Shown piece after piece: positions 24,602-32,682 of a DNA stretch of 47,201 nucleotides. The translations under genes and the position numbers were made by a program. The stretch is taken from NCBI GenBank assembly GCA_934457145.1, contig CAKSHP010000017.1, positions 1 to 47,201 on the forward strand. The letters are read 5' to 3'. This DNA comes from an uncultured Clostridia bacterium. Its GTDB lineage: Bacteria > Bacillota > Clostridia > UBA1381 > UMGS1253. Every line of letters starts with the position of its first letter. The first letter of the stretch is position 1. The notes under the pieces were generated by a model that worked only from the letters and a program-made list of their open reading frames with translations, ran no database searches and was not told the origin of the DNA.

Positions 24602-25309
24602 TTATTTTTTTACGATTGTTCCTATTTTTTCTCCGCACACTGCGCGAACAATATTTTCAGGCTCATCAAGCCCGAAAACATGAATAACAATATCATTGTC
24701 CATGCAAAGAGAAGTGGCCGTCGTATCCATAACGCCCAGTCCGCGGCTTAAAACCTCCATATAACTCAGCGAATCAAATTTAACCGCATCTTTGTTTATA
24801 TTCGGATCCGAATCATAAACTCCGTCAACATTTTTAGCCAAAAGTATAACGTCTGCATCAATTTCCGCCGCGCGCAGCGCCGCTGTTGTATCCGTTGAGA
24901 AAAACGGATTTCCCGTACCCGCTCCGAACACAACAATTTTGCCCTCTTTAAGGCTTTCTACAGCTTTGCTTTTAACAAATCTCTCGGCTATAGGTCCCAT
25001 CTCAACCGCAGAATAAACAGCCGTTTTAATCCCCGCATTTTCAAGTGCGTCTGCAATTCCCAATGAATTTATAACCGTTGCAAGCATTCCCATCTGGTCG
25101 GCTCTTGTGCGGTCCATTTCTTCGCTCGTTCTTCCTCTCCAGAAGTTTCCGCCGCCAACAACTATCGCAACCTCAACGCCCGCATCCGAAACAACTTTAA
25201 TCTTTTCTGTAATTTTTTTTAACACCTTCGGGTTAATTCCCGTTTTATTATCGCCCGCAAGCGCCTCACCGCTAAGCTTTAACAACACTCTTTTGTATTT
25301 TGTATCCAT
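24602..25309 (-). CDS. pyrH: UMP kinase
   Basis: 235 residues, amino-acid-kinase fold. VLLKLSGEALAGD at the N-terminus, VVGGGNFWRGR, DRTRADQMGMLATVINSLGI and GTGNPFFSTDTTAALRAAEI identify bacterial PyrH. It phosphorylates UMP to UDP as a hexamer in the cytoplasm. AAAGGCGG precedes the ATG. No clear promoter is seen in the 107-bp gap upstream, which holds the tsf terminator, so pyrH probably depends on read-through from tsf. Confidence 0.97.
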   Translation of the reverse strand: MDTKYKRVLLKLSGEALAGDNKTGINPKVLKKITEKIKVVSDAGVEVAIVVGGGNFWRGRTSEEMDRTRADQMGMLATVINSLGIADALENAGIKTAVYSAVEMGPIAERFVKSKAVESLKEGKIVVFGAGTGNPFFSTDTTAALRAAEIDADVILLAKNVDGVYDSDPNINKDAVKFDSLSYMEVLSRGLGVMDTTATSLCMDNDIVIHVFGLDEPENIVRAVCGEKIGTIVKK

Positions 25310-25341
25310 CTTTTTTCCGCCTTTCTTAATATATTTTCGTA

Positions 25342-25375
25342 AAAAAAGGGAACACTTTTTTGTGTTCCCTTTTGG
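25342..25375 (-). terminator. tsf terminator
   Basis: Stem AAAAGGGAACAC / GTGTTCCCTTTT with a TTTTTT (AAAAAA) loop, symmetrical A and T flanks. On the minus strand TTTTTTT follows the stem. It separates tsf from pyrH. Confidence 0.85.
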
Positions 25376-25416
25376 GATTTTCGGGAAACAATAACATTTT
25401 CCGAACCTTTATAGAT

Positions 25417-26298
25417 TTATTTTATCATGCTTGCAACTTCATCTGCAAAGTTGTCTTCTCTCTTTTCAAGACCTTCGCCCTTTTCAAAACGAACAAAGTC
25501 TAAAAGCTTAACGCCTTTCGAAGCAAGATACTTTTCAACGCTCATTGAATCATCTTTAACAAATGCCTGCTGTAACAAGCAGTTTTGCTCAAAGAATTTG
25601 TTGATTTTTCCGCCAACCATCTTTTCAATGATATTATCGGGTTTCTTAGCGTTTTTGGGATCTTCTTTAATCTGAGCAATAATAAAGTGCTTTTCTTTTT
25701 CAACGTCTGCCTCGGGCACAACGTCTTTTGAAAGGTAAAGCGGATTGATTGCCGCAATCTGCATAGCAGCGTCTTTTGCAGCGTCAAAATCTCCGCCCTC
25801 AATGCTTACCATAACGCCGATTCTTCCCTCGCCGTGGATATAGCAAACAACGCAGCCTTCATATCTTGCAAATCTTCTGATTTTAAGATTTTCGCCGATT
25901 GTAAGTATCTTTTCGCGAAGCATTTCTTCAACCGTCAAATCGCTTTCGGGATATTTAAGCTTCATCAATGCGTCAACATCAGCAGGATTTTCGTCTGCAA
26001 CAACCTTTGCCAAATCGGAAACAAATGCCTTAAATTCAGCGTTCTTTGCAACAAAGTCTGTCTCGGAGTTTACTTCAATTATAGCGCCAACCTTGCGGTC
26101 ATCGGATACATACGAGCTAACTAAGCCTTCTGCCGCAACTCTGCCTGCTTTTTTAGCAGCCGCAGCCAAACCCTTTTCTCTTAAAAAGTCAATAGCAGCC
26201 TCCATGTCGCCGTTTGTTTCCGTAAGAGCTTTTTTGCAGTCCATCATACCGCAGCCTGTTTTTTCTCTCAAATCTTTTACATCTTTTGCTGTAAACAT
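25417..26298 (-). CDS. tsf: Translation elongation factor Ts
   Basis: 293 residues. The N-terminal UBA-like region has VKDLREKTGCGMMDCKKALTE, and the core begins with the EF-Tu-contacting EVNSETDFVAKNAEF (Asp and Phe of TDFVAKN displace Mg from EF-Tu). It recycles EF-Tu by GDP release. The order rpsB-tsf-pyrH-frr is kept. GAAAGGAAG precedes the ATG. A branched hairpin upstream may limit read-through from rpsB. Confidence 0.97.
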   Translation of the reverse strand: MFTAKDVKDLREKTGCGMMDCKKALTETNGDMEAAIDFLREKGLAAAAKKAGRVAAEGLVSSYVSDDRKVGAIIEVNSETDFVAKNAEFKAFVSDLAKVVADENPADVDALMKLKYPESDLTVEEMLREKILTIGENLKIRRFARYEGCVVCYIHGEGRIGVMVSIEGGDFDAAKDAAMQIAAINPLYLSKDVVPEADVEKEKHFIIAQIKEDPKNAKKPDNIIEKMVGGKINKFFEQNCLLQQAFVKDDSMSVEKYLASKGVKLLDFVRFEKGEGLEKREDNFADEVASMIK

Positions 26299-26345
26299 TT
26301 ATATATCTTCCTTTCAAATTCTATAGTATATCATGCAAAAAACAA

Positions 26346-26385
26346 GCGGTCTTTGGTCTTTTTAAAAAGACATTTATAAGACCGC
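26346..26385 (-). terminator. Branched hairpin between rpsB and tsf
   Basis: Outer stem GCGGTCTT / AAGACCGC encloses a second perfect palindrome, GTCTTTTTAAAAAGAC. On the minus strand TTGTTTTTTG follows. It is probably a terminator or attenuator; a weak promoter for tsf (TTGTTT, 16 bp, TAGAAT) could lie directly after it. Confidence 0.7.
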
Positions 26386-26397
26386 ATCATTTTTTAA

Positions 26398-27138
26398 TTA
26401 TTCTTCGTCAGCTTTAGCTTCTTCGCTGCCTTCTTCTTCAGCATCCATCTGCTCGCCCTGTCTGCCTTCGATTATAGCATTTGCCATAGCGCCTGCAATA
26501 AGCTTAACAGCGCGGATTGCATCGTCGTTACCCGGAATTACATAGTCAACCTCTTCCGGATCGCAGTTTGTATCAACTATTGCAACAACAGGAATACCAA
26601 GTTTTTTAGCCTCTGCAATTGCAATCTTTTCTTTTCTCGGGTCAACAATAAAGAGTGCGCCGGGAAGCTTTTTCATATCTTTGATACCGCCAAGATACTT
26701 TTCAAGCTTTTCCATCTCGCCCAAAAGTTTGCTTACTTCTTTTTTCGGGAGCAAGTCAAATGTGCCGTTTTCCTGCATCTTTGTAAGCTGATCCAATCTT
26801 TCGATACGTTTTTTGATTGTCTTAAAGTTTGTGAGCATTCCGCCGAGCCATCTTGCATTAACATAATACATTCCGACTCTCTGAGCCTCTTCCTTTATAG
26901 ACTCCTGAGCCTGCTTCTTTGTACCAACGAAAAGCACGTCTTCGCCGTTTGCCGCAACTTCACGGATGAAGTTGTAAGCTTCTTCAACTTTCTTTACTGT
27001 CTTCTGCAAATCGATAATGTAGATACCGTTTCTTTCAGTAAAGATATACTCTGCCATTTTAGGGTTCCAGCGTCTTGTCTGATGTCCGAAATGAACACCT
27101 GCCTCCAAAAGCTGTTTCATAGAAATTACGTTTGCCAT
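26398..27138 (-). CDS. rpsB: 30S ribosomal protein S2
   Basis: 246 residues from the ATG at 27138. LLEAGVHFGHQTRRWNPKMAEYI, GTKKQAQ, NARWLGGMLTNFKTI and DPRKEKIAIAEAKKLGIP are S2 hallmarks. The acidic C-terminal tail (EEEGSEEAKADEE) is common in Firmicutes. A TTG at 27144 is in frame, but GGAGG lies 10 bp before the ATG. The ~170-nt leader upstream contains two short ORFs (see their entries). Confidence 0.97.
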   Translation of the reverse strand: MANVISMKQLLEAGVHFGHQTRRWNPKMAEYIFTERNGIYIIDLQKTVKKVEEAYNFIREVAANGEDVLFVGTKKQAQESIKEEAQRVGMYYVNARWLGGMLTNFKTIKKRIERLDQLTKMQENGTFDLLPKKEVSKLLGEMEKLEKYLGGIKDMKKLPGALFIVDPRKEKIAIAEAKKLGIPVVAIVDTNCDPEEVDYVIPGNDDAIRAVKLIAGAMANAIIEGRQGEQMDAEEEGSEEAKADEE

Positions 27139-27156
27139 TTTCAAATTACCTCCGGT

Positions 27157-27204
27157 TTAAATTATAATTTTTGGCACAGCGGCGGCAAAACCGCAATGCC
27201 GCAT
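27157..27204 (-). CDS. Possible 15-codon leader peptide upstream of rpsB
   Basis: ATG at 27204 preceded by a strong GTGGAGG 4 nt away; reads MRHCGFAAAVPKIII and stops 18 nt before the rpsB ATG. Its coding part overlaps a GC-rich stem. Its start overlaps the stop of a longer upstream ORF by one base (TAATG). A chance origin is possible, but a consensus ribosome binding site so close to rpsB is unusual. Confidence 0.35.
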   Translation of the reverse strand: MRHCGFAAAVPKIII

Positions 27205-27290
27205 TATACCTCCACTTTAATCATCAAGCCCGAAAACCGCCGTTTCATGCATTTTCTTTGCCTTTTCGGCAGCACCGTCCGACCTTTCAT
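27204..27290 (-). CDS. Possible 28-codon basic leader ORF upstream of rpsB
   Basis: ATG at 27290 within the predicted rpsB transcript; reads a very basic peptide beginning MKGRTVLPKRQRKCMKRRF. There is no good ribosome binding site before it. Its last base overlaps the start of the next leader ORF, as in translational coupling. Weakly supported. Confidence 0.2.
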   Translation of the reverse strand: MKGRTVLPKRQRKCMKRRFSGLMIKVEV

Positions 27291-27317
27291 AAAATGTGTG
27301 TATTTTAACGCCATAAT

Positions 27318-27346
27318 AGAATACCACATTTTCTGTGTAAAATCAA
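27318..27346 (-). promoter_or_regulatory. rpsB promoter
   Basis: TTGATT (27341-27346), 17 bp, TATTCT (27318-27323) on the minus strand, with an A-rich stretch upstream (27347-27410) that could act as an UP element. It predicts a leader of about 170 nt before rpsB. Confidence 0.7.
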
Positions 27347-27415
27347 GTGTTTTTTTCATATTTTTTTATTTTTTTGTTCAAATTTTTTTATTTTTTGTGT
27401 TTTTCGTTCTTTTAA

Positions 27416-28429
27416 TCAAAAACTCATCGCAAAATTAACCGCAATTGTTAAAAATGTCAATATCATGCCGATGTTAAACACAAATGCAAAAATCCTTTTG
27501 CGCGCGCTTATATCGTCAAACGGCATTTTTTTAAAGCTTATCTTTTTTGCATACAAAAACGCAAACAAAATTCCCGCTCCGGTAAGTATAAAAAGCAAAA
27601 AAAGATACATTAAATTAAAAATCATTCTGACGCCGGAAACTCCCGCGTCAGTCACACCTACGCGCATAAACAAAAACGGCACGACAGTTCCCGTGAAGTT
27701 AACCGCCATATGATAAAATATATTTATTTTTATGTCGTTTGTTTTTATATATAAATACCCGAAAACCAAACCGACTCCGAAAGAATAAAACACCTGATAA
27801 AAATTGCCGTGAGCCAACGCAAAAAGCGCCGCCGAGCACACGAGCGCAAATTTTTCTCCGTACACCCTAAGATGCGTTATAATAAATTTTCTGTATATAA
27901 ATTCTTCAATTATCGGCCCTATTATAACCGCCATTATCAAAACCAAAAATATATTGCTCTCAAAAACAAGCGAGCTCAGCTCATTTTCAAGCGGCACTCC
28001 TCTTATGTTTTCCGCTATATCGGATAAAAATGCACTAATGTATGAACCTATCTGCATTATCGCTATGCACAAAACAAAAATCGCACAGCCGCCCTCAAAC
28101 GTTATGCGTTTTTTAGGCGCACTTTTTAAAACCGTCGGTTTTGAAAAACGCGATACTATCCAAAACGCCAGCACGCCTGCCCCGTCCTGACACAGCAAAA
28201 CCGCCAGCCACCGAAACGACGACGAGTTTAAAACCTCATGCGCATTAAGCTTTGTAAAACTTATAATAAACCACTTTGCCAAAACCGCAAACAAGTGCAT
28301 TGACGCATATGAAACCAAATTATAAACAAACAAAGCAATTCCTATATTGCAAGATGTCCTTCTTAATCCCTTAAGCTTGGCCTTTTCGCTGACGGCAGCG
28401 CCGCCATCTTTAAAAAACGTTTCGTTCAC
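27416..28429 (-). CDS. CPBP-family intramembrane metalloprotease (Abi/CAAX type)
   Basis: 337 residues with about eight membrane segments. The family motifs are in place: EEFIYR (E175, E176, R180), H207 in FALAHGNFYQ, and H240/N244 in FYHMAVN. These Glu and His residues form the glutamate-activated site of Rce1-like proteases. In Firmicutes, family members process peptides or act in bacteriocin self-immunity; no peptide gene is seen beside this one. The start is GTG at 28429, six bases after GGAG. It has its own promoter, divergent from mnmA. Confidence 0.85.
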   Translation of the reverse strand: MNETFFKDGGAAVSEKAKLKGLRRTSCNIGIALFVYNLVSYASMHLFAVLAKWFIISFTKLNAHEVLNSSSFRWLAVLLCQDGAGVLAFWIVSRFSKPTVLKSAPKKRITFEGGCAIFVLCIAIMQIGSYISAFLSDIAENIRGVPLENELSSLVFESNIFLVLIMAVIIGPIIEEFIYRKFIITHLRVYGEKFALVCSAALFALAHGNFYQVFYSFGVGLVFGYLYIKTNDIKINIFYHMAVNFTGTVVPFLFMRVGVTDAGVSGVRMIFNLMYLFLLFILTGAGILFAFLYAKKISFKKMPFDDISARKRIFAFVFNIGMILTFLTIAVNFAMSF

Positions 28430-28469
28430 ATTAATCTCCTTTGCAAATTATGTAATTTTTCACAAAAAT

Positions 28470-28498
28470 ATATTATCATATCTTCCGCACAAAATCAA
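28470..28498 (-). promoter_or_regulatory. Promoter of the CPBP protease gene
   Basis: TTGATT (28493-28498), 17 bp, TAATAT (28470-28475) on the minus strand. Divergent from the mnmA promoter, with about 19 bp between the two -35 boxes. Confidence 0.7.
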
Positions 28499-28517
28499 TC
28501 TTTTTTTGTTTTGCAGG

Positions 28518-28546
28518 TTTACAAAGGAGCGCTTTTGTGTTAAAAT
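28518..28546 (+). promoter_or_regulatory. mnmA promoter
   Basis: TTTACA (28518-28523), 17 bp, TAAAAT (28541-28546) on the plus strand, about 30 bp before the mnmA start. Confidence 0.65.
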
Positions 28547-28582
28547 GCAAATATATATTTAAAACCAAAGGATTGATACCAG

Positions 28583-29665
28583 ATGAAAAAGAAAGTTATG
28601 GTCGGCATGAGCGGAGGCGTTGACAGCTCCGCCGCAGCACTTATTTTGCAAAACGAAGGTTTTGATGTCTGCGGAGCAACTCTCAAGCTCTTTTCAAACG
28701 ACGAAATAGATATAAATTCAAAAATGCGCACATGCTGCTCTCTGTCCGATGTTGAAGACGCAAGATGGGTTTGCCGCAAACTCGGCATAGACCATTTTGT
28801 TTTCAATTTCCGCTCCGCTTTTGACAGATGCGTTATTAAAAAGTTTATTTCTTCTTATGAAAACGGCAAAACACCGAATCCGTGCATAGACTGCAATAAA
28901 TATATAAAATTTTCAAAAATGCTTGAGCGCGCACTCGTTCTTGACTGCGACTATATCGCAACCGGACACTATGTTTCGAGCGAATACGACAAAAAAACAG
29001 GCAGATACCTTTTAAAAAAAGCCGCCGACAACACAAAAGATCAAACCTATGTGCTCTATAACATGACTCAAAATCAGCTTAAGCACACCCTGTTTCCGCT
29101 CGGAAAATATAAAAAGTCCGAAATCCGGCACATAGCCGAAGAAAACGGACTTATAAACGCAAGAAAACCCGACAGCCAGGATATCTGTTTTGTTCCGGAC
29201 GGCGACTATGCAAAATTTATTGAGTTTTCCAAAAAATCGCCTGCAAAATCCGGTAACTTCACAGATAAAAACGGCAACGTCCTCGGCAGCCACAACGGCA
29301 TTATTCACTACACAATCGGTCAGCGAAAAGGCCTTGGCATAACCTTTGGAAAACCTAAGTTTGTGGTTTCAAAAAACGCTTCAGACAACACTGTAACCTT
29401 AGGCGATAACGAAGATTTATTTTCATCCACGCTCACGGCATGCGATTTAAACTGGATTTTAATCGACTCTTTAAAAGAGCCTATGCGCGTAAAAATAAAA
29501 GCACGCTACAAACAGCCCGAAGCAGACGGCACAATAGCGCCGAAAGATAACGGTGATGTCTTAGTCACCTTTGACGAGCCCGTCCGGGCAATCTCTCCCG
29601 GTCAGGCAGTTGTCTTTTATAAAGATGAATATGTCGTAGGCGGCGGCACGATAAAACAGCCGTAA
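28583..29665 (+). CDS. mnmA: tRNA-specific 2-thiouridylase MnmA
   Basis: 360 residues. The PP-loop MVGMSGGVDSSAAA binds ATP. The catalytic pair is C104 in TPNPCIDCNKYIKF and C202 in DSQDICFVPDGDY. The C-terminal beta-barrel contains SPGQAVVFY near the end. It adds sulfur to U34 of tRNA-Lys, -Glu and -Gln, taking persulfide from a cysteine desulfurase relay. AAAGGA precedes the ATG. It is a single-gene unit ending in a strong hairpin shared with the convergent YitT-family gene. Confidence 0.96.
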   Translation: MKKKVMVGMSGGVDSSAAALILQNEGFDVCGATLKLFSNDEIDINSKMRTCCSLSDVEDARWVCRKLGIDHFVFNFRSAFDRCVIKKFISSYENGKTPNPCIDCNKYIKFSKMLERALVLDCDYIATGHYVSSEYDKKTGRYLLKKAADNTKDQTYVLYNMTQNQLKHTLFPLGKYKKSEIRHIAEENGLINARKPDSQDICFVPDGDYAKFIEFSKKSPAKSGNFTDKNGNVLGSHNGIIHYTIGQRKGLGITFGKPKFVVSKNASDNTVTLGDNEDLFSSTLTACDLNWILIDSLKEPMRVKIKARYKQPEADGTIAPKDNGDVLVTFDEPVRAISPGQAVVFYKDEYVVGGGTIKQP

Positions 29666-29666
29666 A

Positions 29667-29699
29667 TAAAAAAGATACCTTTTCGGTATCTTTTTTATT
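29667..29699. terminator. Bidirectional terminator between mnmA and the YitT-family gene
   Basis: Stem AAAAAAGATACC / GGTATCTTTTTT with a 5-nt loop, A-rich on the left and T-rich on the right. Confidence 0.88.
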
Positions 29700-29722
29700 T
29701 ACGCATCAGACAGTCTCACCCG

Positions 29723-30589
29723 TCAGCCGACGCCTCTGAATCCTCTGCCTATAATTTCGCTCGTTGTGGTCACAATAATAAACGACTTAGGATCAGTCTT
29801 TTTTATAAATATTCTGAGCCTAAATGCCTCTGCCCTCTTGCAGACGGTATATATTATTGTTTTGTCGTTATTTGTATATCCGCCGTGCGCAGCGGCAAAC
29901 GTTGTCCCGTGATGTAGATTTTTTATTATATATTCGTTTATTTCATCGGGTTTTGTCGTTATTATCACAAAATACTTACAGCTGTTTATGCTCTCAATAA
30001 TCGAGTCAACCAAAAACGCCTTTGCAAAAAGACCGAGCAGTGAAAAAAGCCCCGCTTTTATTCCAAACAGAAAAAACGATGTCGACGCAATAACAAAATC
30101 TGTCAGCAAAAGCGCCTGCCCAACATTAACATGAGAATATTTTTTAAGTATCAAAGCAACAATATCCGTTCCGCCCGACGATGCATAATTATTAAATATA
30201 ACCGCCGAACCGAGAGATGTTAAAAGCATCGCATAAATCAGCTCCAGCAGCGGCTGATCCGTCAACGGAGAGGAAAGCGGAAAAATTTTTTCAAATATCA
30301 GCGTGACAAATGAAAACACCAAACTGCAATAAACCGTTCGGATCGTGTTGTTTTTGCCGAGAAATATAAATCCTATAACCAAAAGCGCGCAGTTTATAAT
30401 CAAAATCCACATCGACGCCGTAAAAAACGGCGCAACTTTTCCTAAAATTGTTCCTATACCGCTCACGCCGCCGGTTGCAAAGCCATTCGGTATTTTAAAA
30501 AAATACACTCCCGCTCCCATAGCAATTGCCCCTAAGGTTATCAAAATATATTCACGTATCACAGCTGCCGTTTTCTCCTTAAAACTCAT
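29723..30589 (-). CDS. YitT family membrane protein (DUF161 + DUF2179)
   Basis: 288 residues. Five or six membrane segments in the first ~200 residues include IPNGFATGGVSGIGTIL and the NNYASSGGTDIVALIL motif of the YitT family. The C-terminal cytoplasmic domain (about 205-288) has the DUF2179 pattern YVIITTKPDEI-like FVIITTKPDEI and HHGTTFAAAHGGYTNNDKTIIYTV. The substrate is unknown; a transport role is assumed for the family. GGGGA precedes the ATG. It has its own promoter. Confidence 0.88.
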   Translation of the reverse strand: MSFKEKTAAVIREYILITLGAIAMGAGVYFFKIPNGFATGGVSGIGTILGKVAPFFTASMWILIINCALLVIGFIFLGKNNTIRTVYCSLVFSFVTLIFEKIFPLSSPLTDQPLLELIYAMLLTSLGSAVIFNNYASSGGTDIVALILKKYSHVNVGQALLLTDFVIASTSFFLFGIKAGLFSLLGLFAKAFLVDSIIESINSCKYFVIITTKPDEINEYIIKNLHHGTTFAAAHGGYTNNDKTIIYTVCKRAEAFRLRIFIKKTDPKSFIIVTTTSEIIGRGFRGVG

Positions 30590-30621
30590 AGCTCGCGTCC
30601 CCTTATGTTATATTTGTAAAT

Positions 30622-30650
30622 ATCATAACATATTTTTACACACAAATCAA
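30622..30650 (-). promoter_or_regulatory. Promoter of the YitT-family gene
   Basis: TTGATT (30645-30650), 17 bp, TATGAT (30622-30627) on the minus strand. Confidence 0.65.
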
Positions 30651-30825
30651 TAGGTAACAGAGCGTAAAACGCACCGTGCCTCTGATTTGTTAAATTTTCG
30701 TTTTTCCGATTCATCAGTCTTGCAGCTCATTTTCGCCTTAACAAGCATTTTATCACGATACTACAAAAAATCCGCATTTTAAACCATACCGGGCTTTATT
30801 TACAATGCCTTATTTTAACACAAAA

Positions 30826-30861
30826 GGACGTACGTAAAACCAATTTGTTTTCCGTACGCCC
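30826..30861 (-). terminator. Terminator of the 34478-30880 operon
   Basis: Long imperfect stem (GGGCGTACGGAAAAC / GTTTTACGTACGTCC on the minus strand) with a 6-nt loop, followed by TTTTGTGTT. It lies 18 bp after the last gene of the operon. The rest of the ~290-bp gap up to the YitT-family gene shows nothing else beyond that gene's promoter. Confidence 0.75.
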
Positions 30862-30879
30862 TATCTGCGTTTTAAAAAA

Positions 30880-31866
30880 TTATTTTCTCACTTCAAGCAC
30901 TACCTTGCCTATGTTTTCTCCGTTTTTTAAGATTTGCTGAGCCGCATCTGCCTGCTCTATCGGCAAAACCTTATAAATCGACGGCATAATCTCGCCGTTT
31001 TCTATTTTGCCGAACACATTTTTGTAAAGTTCAGACAATATATAAGCTTTCATGTCCTCGCTTCTCGAGCGTAACGTGCTGCCTATTATTCTTATGTTTT
31101 TAACATAAATATTTTTAAGGTCAACCTCACTTGTAACTCCCGCAAGCGCCGCAATCATTATCCAGCGTCCTCTGTAATTCATATAAGGGAGACTCTCGCC
31201 CATTTCGCTTCCGCCTCTGCAATCTATCGCAATGTCTATGCCGCGCCCGTTTTCATATAATTTTTTCAGCGCATCAACTGTTTTTTCTTCTGATGTGTCT
31301 ATAATAACGTCTGCACCGAGATTTTTAATTCTCTGCGCCTTTTCATTTGAAGAAACCGTTGTTATAACATAAAGTCCGAACGCTTTCGCCATAGGTATCA
31401 CAACGCTTGCAAGTCCGCTCGCACCGGCGTGCATCAAAAGCGTTTCCCCGCTCTTTGCGCCGCCCTCAATAAACAAATTCAGATACGCCGTTGCAAACGC
31501 CTCCGGTATTGCCGCCGCCTCTGCCATAGTGCAGTTTTTCGGTATCTTTATCGCCATGTCATACCGAACCGCCGCATATTCGGCATATCCTCCGCCGCCA
31601 AGCAGCGCACACACCTTGTCGCCCACCTTTAAATCCGACTTTTCCTTTGCCGCATCTCCCATTTTTTCAACAACGCCCGAAACTTCAAGTCCCATCCACT
31701 CAGGGCATCCCGGCGGAGGCGGATAATCCCCCTCGCGCTGCATAAGATCTGCACGGTTAAGCGCCGCATTATATGTTTTTATAAGTATTTCGTCTTCCTT
31801 TATAACCGGATCTGCCACATCGCTGTAGCTTAAGCTTTTATCATTATTAACAATTATTGCTTTCAT
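30880..31866 (-). CDS. Zinc-free MDR oxidoreductase, quinone/enone reductase-like
   Basis: 328 residues from the ATG at 31866; the frame extends upstream into the preceding gene, but the conserved start is MKAIIVNN. The N-terminal domain has YNAALNRADLMQREGDYPPP and GLEVSGVV, close to the TP53I3/QOR quinone-oxidoreductase branch. The NADP site follows at LLMHAGASGLASVVIPMAKAFG. The catalytic zinc ligands of alcohol dehydrogenases are absent. Such enzymes reduce quinones or C=C bonds of enones with NADPH. It is the last gene of a four-gene operon, 16 bp after the SDR; the likely substrate is the product of the preceding enzymes. Confidence 0.8.
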   Translation of the reverse strand: MKAIIVNNDKSLSYSDVADPVIKEDEILIKTYNAALNRADLMQREGDYPPPPGCPEWMGLEVSGVVEKMGDAAKEKSDLKVGDKVCALLGGGGYAEYAAVRYDMAIKIPKNCTMAEAAAIPEAFATAYLNLFIEGGAKSGETLLMHAGASGLASVVIPMAKAFGLYVITTVSSNEKAQRIKNLGADVIIDTSEEKTVDALKKLYENGRGIDIAIDCRGGSEMGESLPYMNYRGRWIMIAALAGVTSEVDLKNIYVKNIRIIGSTLRSRSEDMKAYILSELYKNVFGKIENGEIMPSIYKVLPIEQADAAQQILKNGENIGKVVLEVRK

Positions 31867-31882
31867 AATTTTTTTCCCATCC

Positions 31883-32638
31883 TTAATATTCTCTGCGCAT
31901 CGCATTTCTTCCGCCGTCAATCATAATGTTTTCACCGTTTATAAACTGCCCCTTATCCGACGCTATAAACAAAATAAGGTCTATTATCTCCTGAGGTTCT
32001 GCCGCTCTGTTCAAAAGTGTTTTCATATTTGCCATATCCTTTCTCGTTAAAACCGGCCCGGGCGATACGCACACACACCTGAAATTATGTTTTGAGCCGT
32101 ACTGTGCCAAAGATTTTGTCAGTCCATACATAACTCCGCTCTTAGCCGTCGGATAATCCATTCCAAAGCCGCAGCCCTCTTTGCCCGATATCGAGCCTAT
32201 GTTTACAATAAGTCCGCTTTTTTGCTTTCTCATCTGCTTTGCACAGGCATGCGCAAAATAAAACTGTCCTTTTAAGTTAACGTCAATTCCCCAGTCAAAC
32301 ACTTCAATCGGAACATCCGGAAACTCAAGCGAATAATCAACCTTCAGCATACGAACCGCCGTACCTCCGGCAAAGTTTGTCAAAATATCAATCGAACCGA
32401 ATGTTTCAACCGCTTTGTCTCTTGCAGCGCACACCTCATCATATTTTCTGACATCGCACAAAACTCCGACCGCGCAGCCCCCTCCCAAAGCATTTATCTT
32501 TGAAACCTCGCTGTCCAACACCTCTTTATTCACATCGCACATCACAACATTTCCGCCCAAATTAGCAAAATTTTGCGAAAACAAAAGTCCCATTCCGGAC
32601 GCCGCTCCGCTCACAATTGCCGTTTTTCCTTTAAACAT
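31883..32638 (-). CDS. Short-chain dehydrogenase/reductase
   Basis: 251 residues, classical SDR. Cofactor motif SGAASGMG near residue 10-17, NFAGG, the active-site Ser in NIGSISG and YPTAKSG (Tyr and Lys of YxxxK), then SPGPVLT. The C-terminal GENIMIDGG is also typical. It should oxidise or reduce a hydroxyl/ketone with NAD(P). AAAGGAG precedes the ATG. It is the third gene of the operon. The substrate cannot be told from sequence; a sugar or cyclitol is plausible. Confidence 0.85.
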   Translation of the reverse strand: MFKGKTAIVSGAASGMGLLFSQNFANLGGNVVMCDVNKEVLDSEVSKINALGGGCAVGVLCDVRKYDEVCAARDKAVETFGSIDILTNFAGGTAVRMLKVDYSLEFPDVPIEVFDWGIDVNLKGQFYFAHACAKQMRKQKSGLIVNIGSISGKEGCGFGMDYPTAKSGVMYGLTKSLAQYGSKHNFRCVCVSPGPVLTRKDMANMKTLLNRAAEPQEIIDLILFIASDKGQFINGENIMIDGGRNAMRREY

Positions 32639-32682
32639 ATACCCAACATCTCCTTTGTAACAAATTAAATTTCACATTGCAA

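Noticed and set aside
27416..28429. Bacteriocin immunity protein
   Set aside because: The CPBP fold allows it, but no peptide precursor or transporter gene lies near, so a general protease is the safer call.
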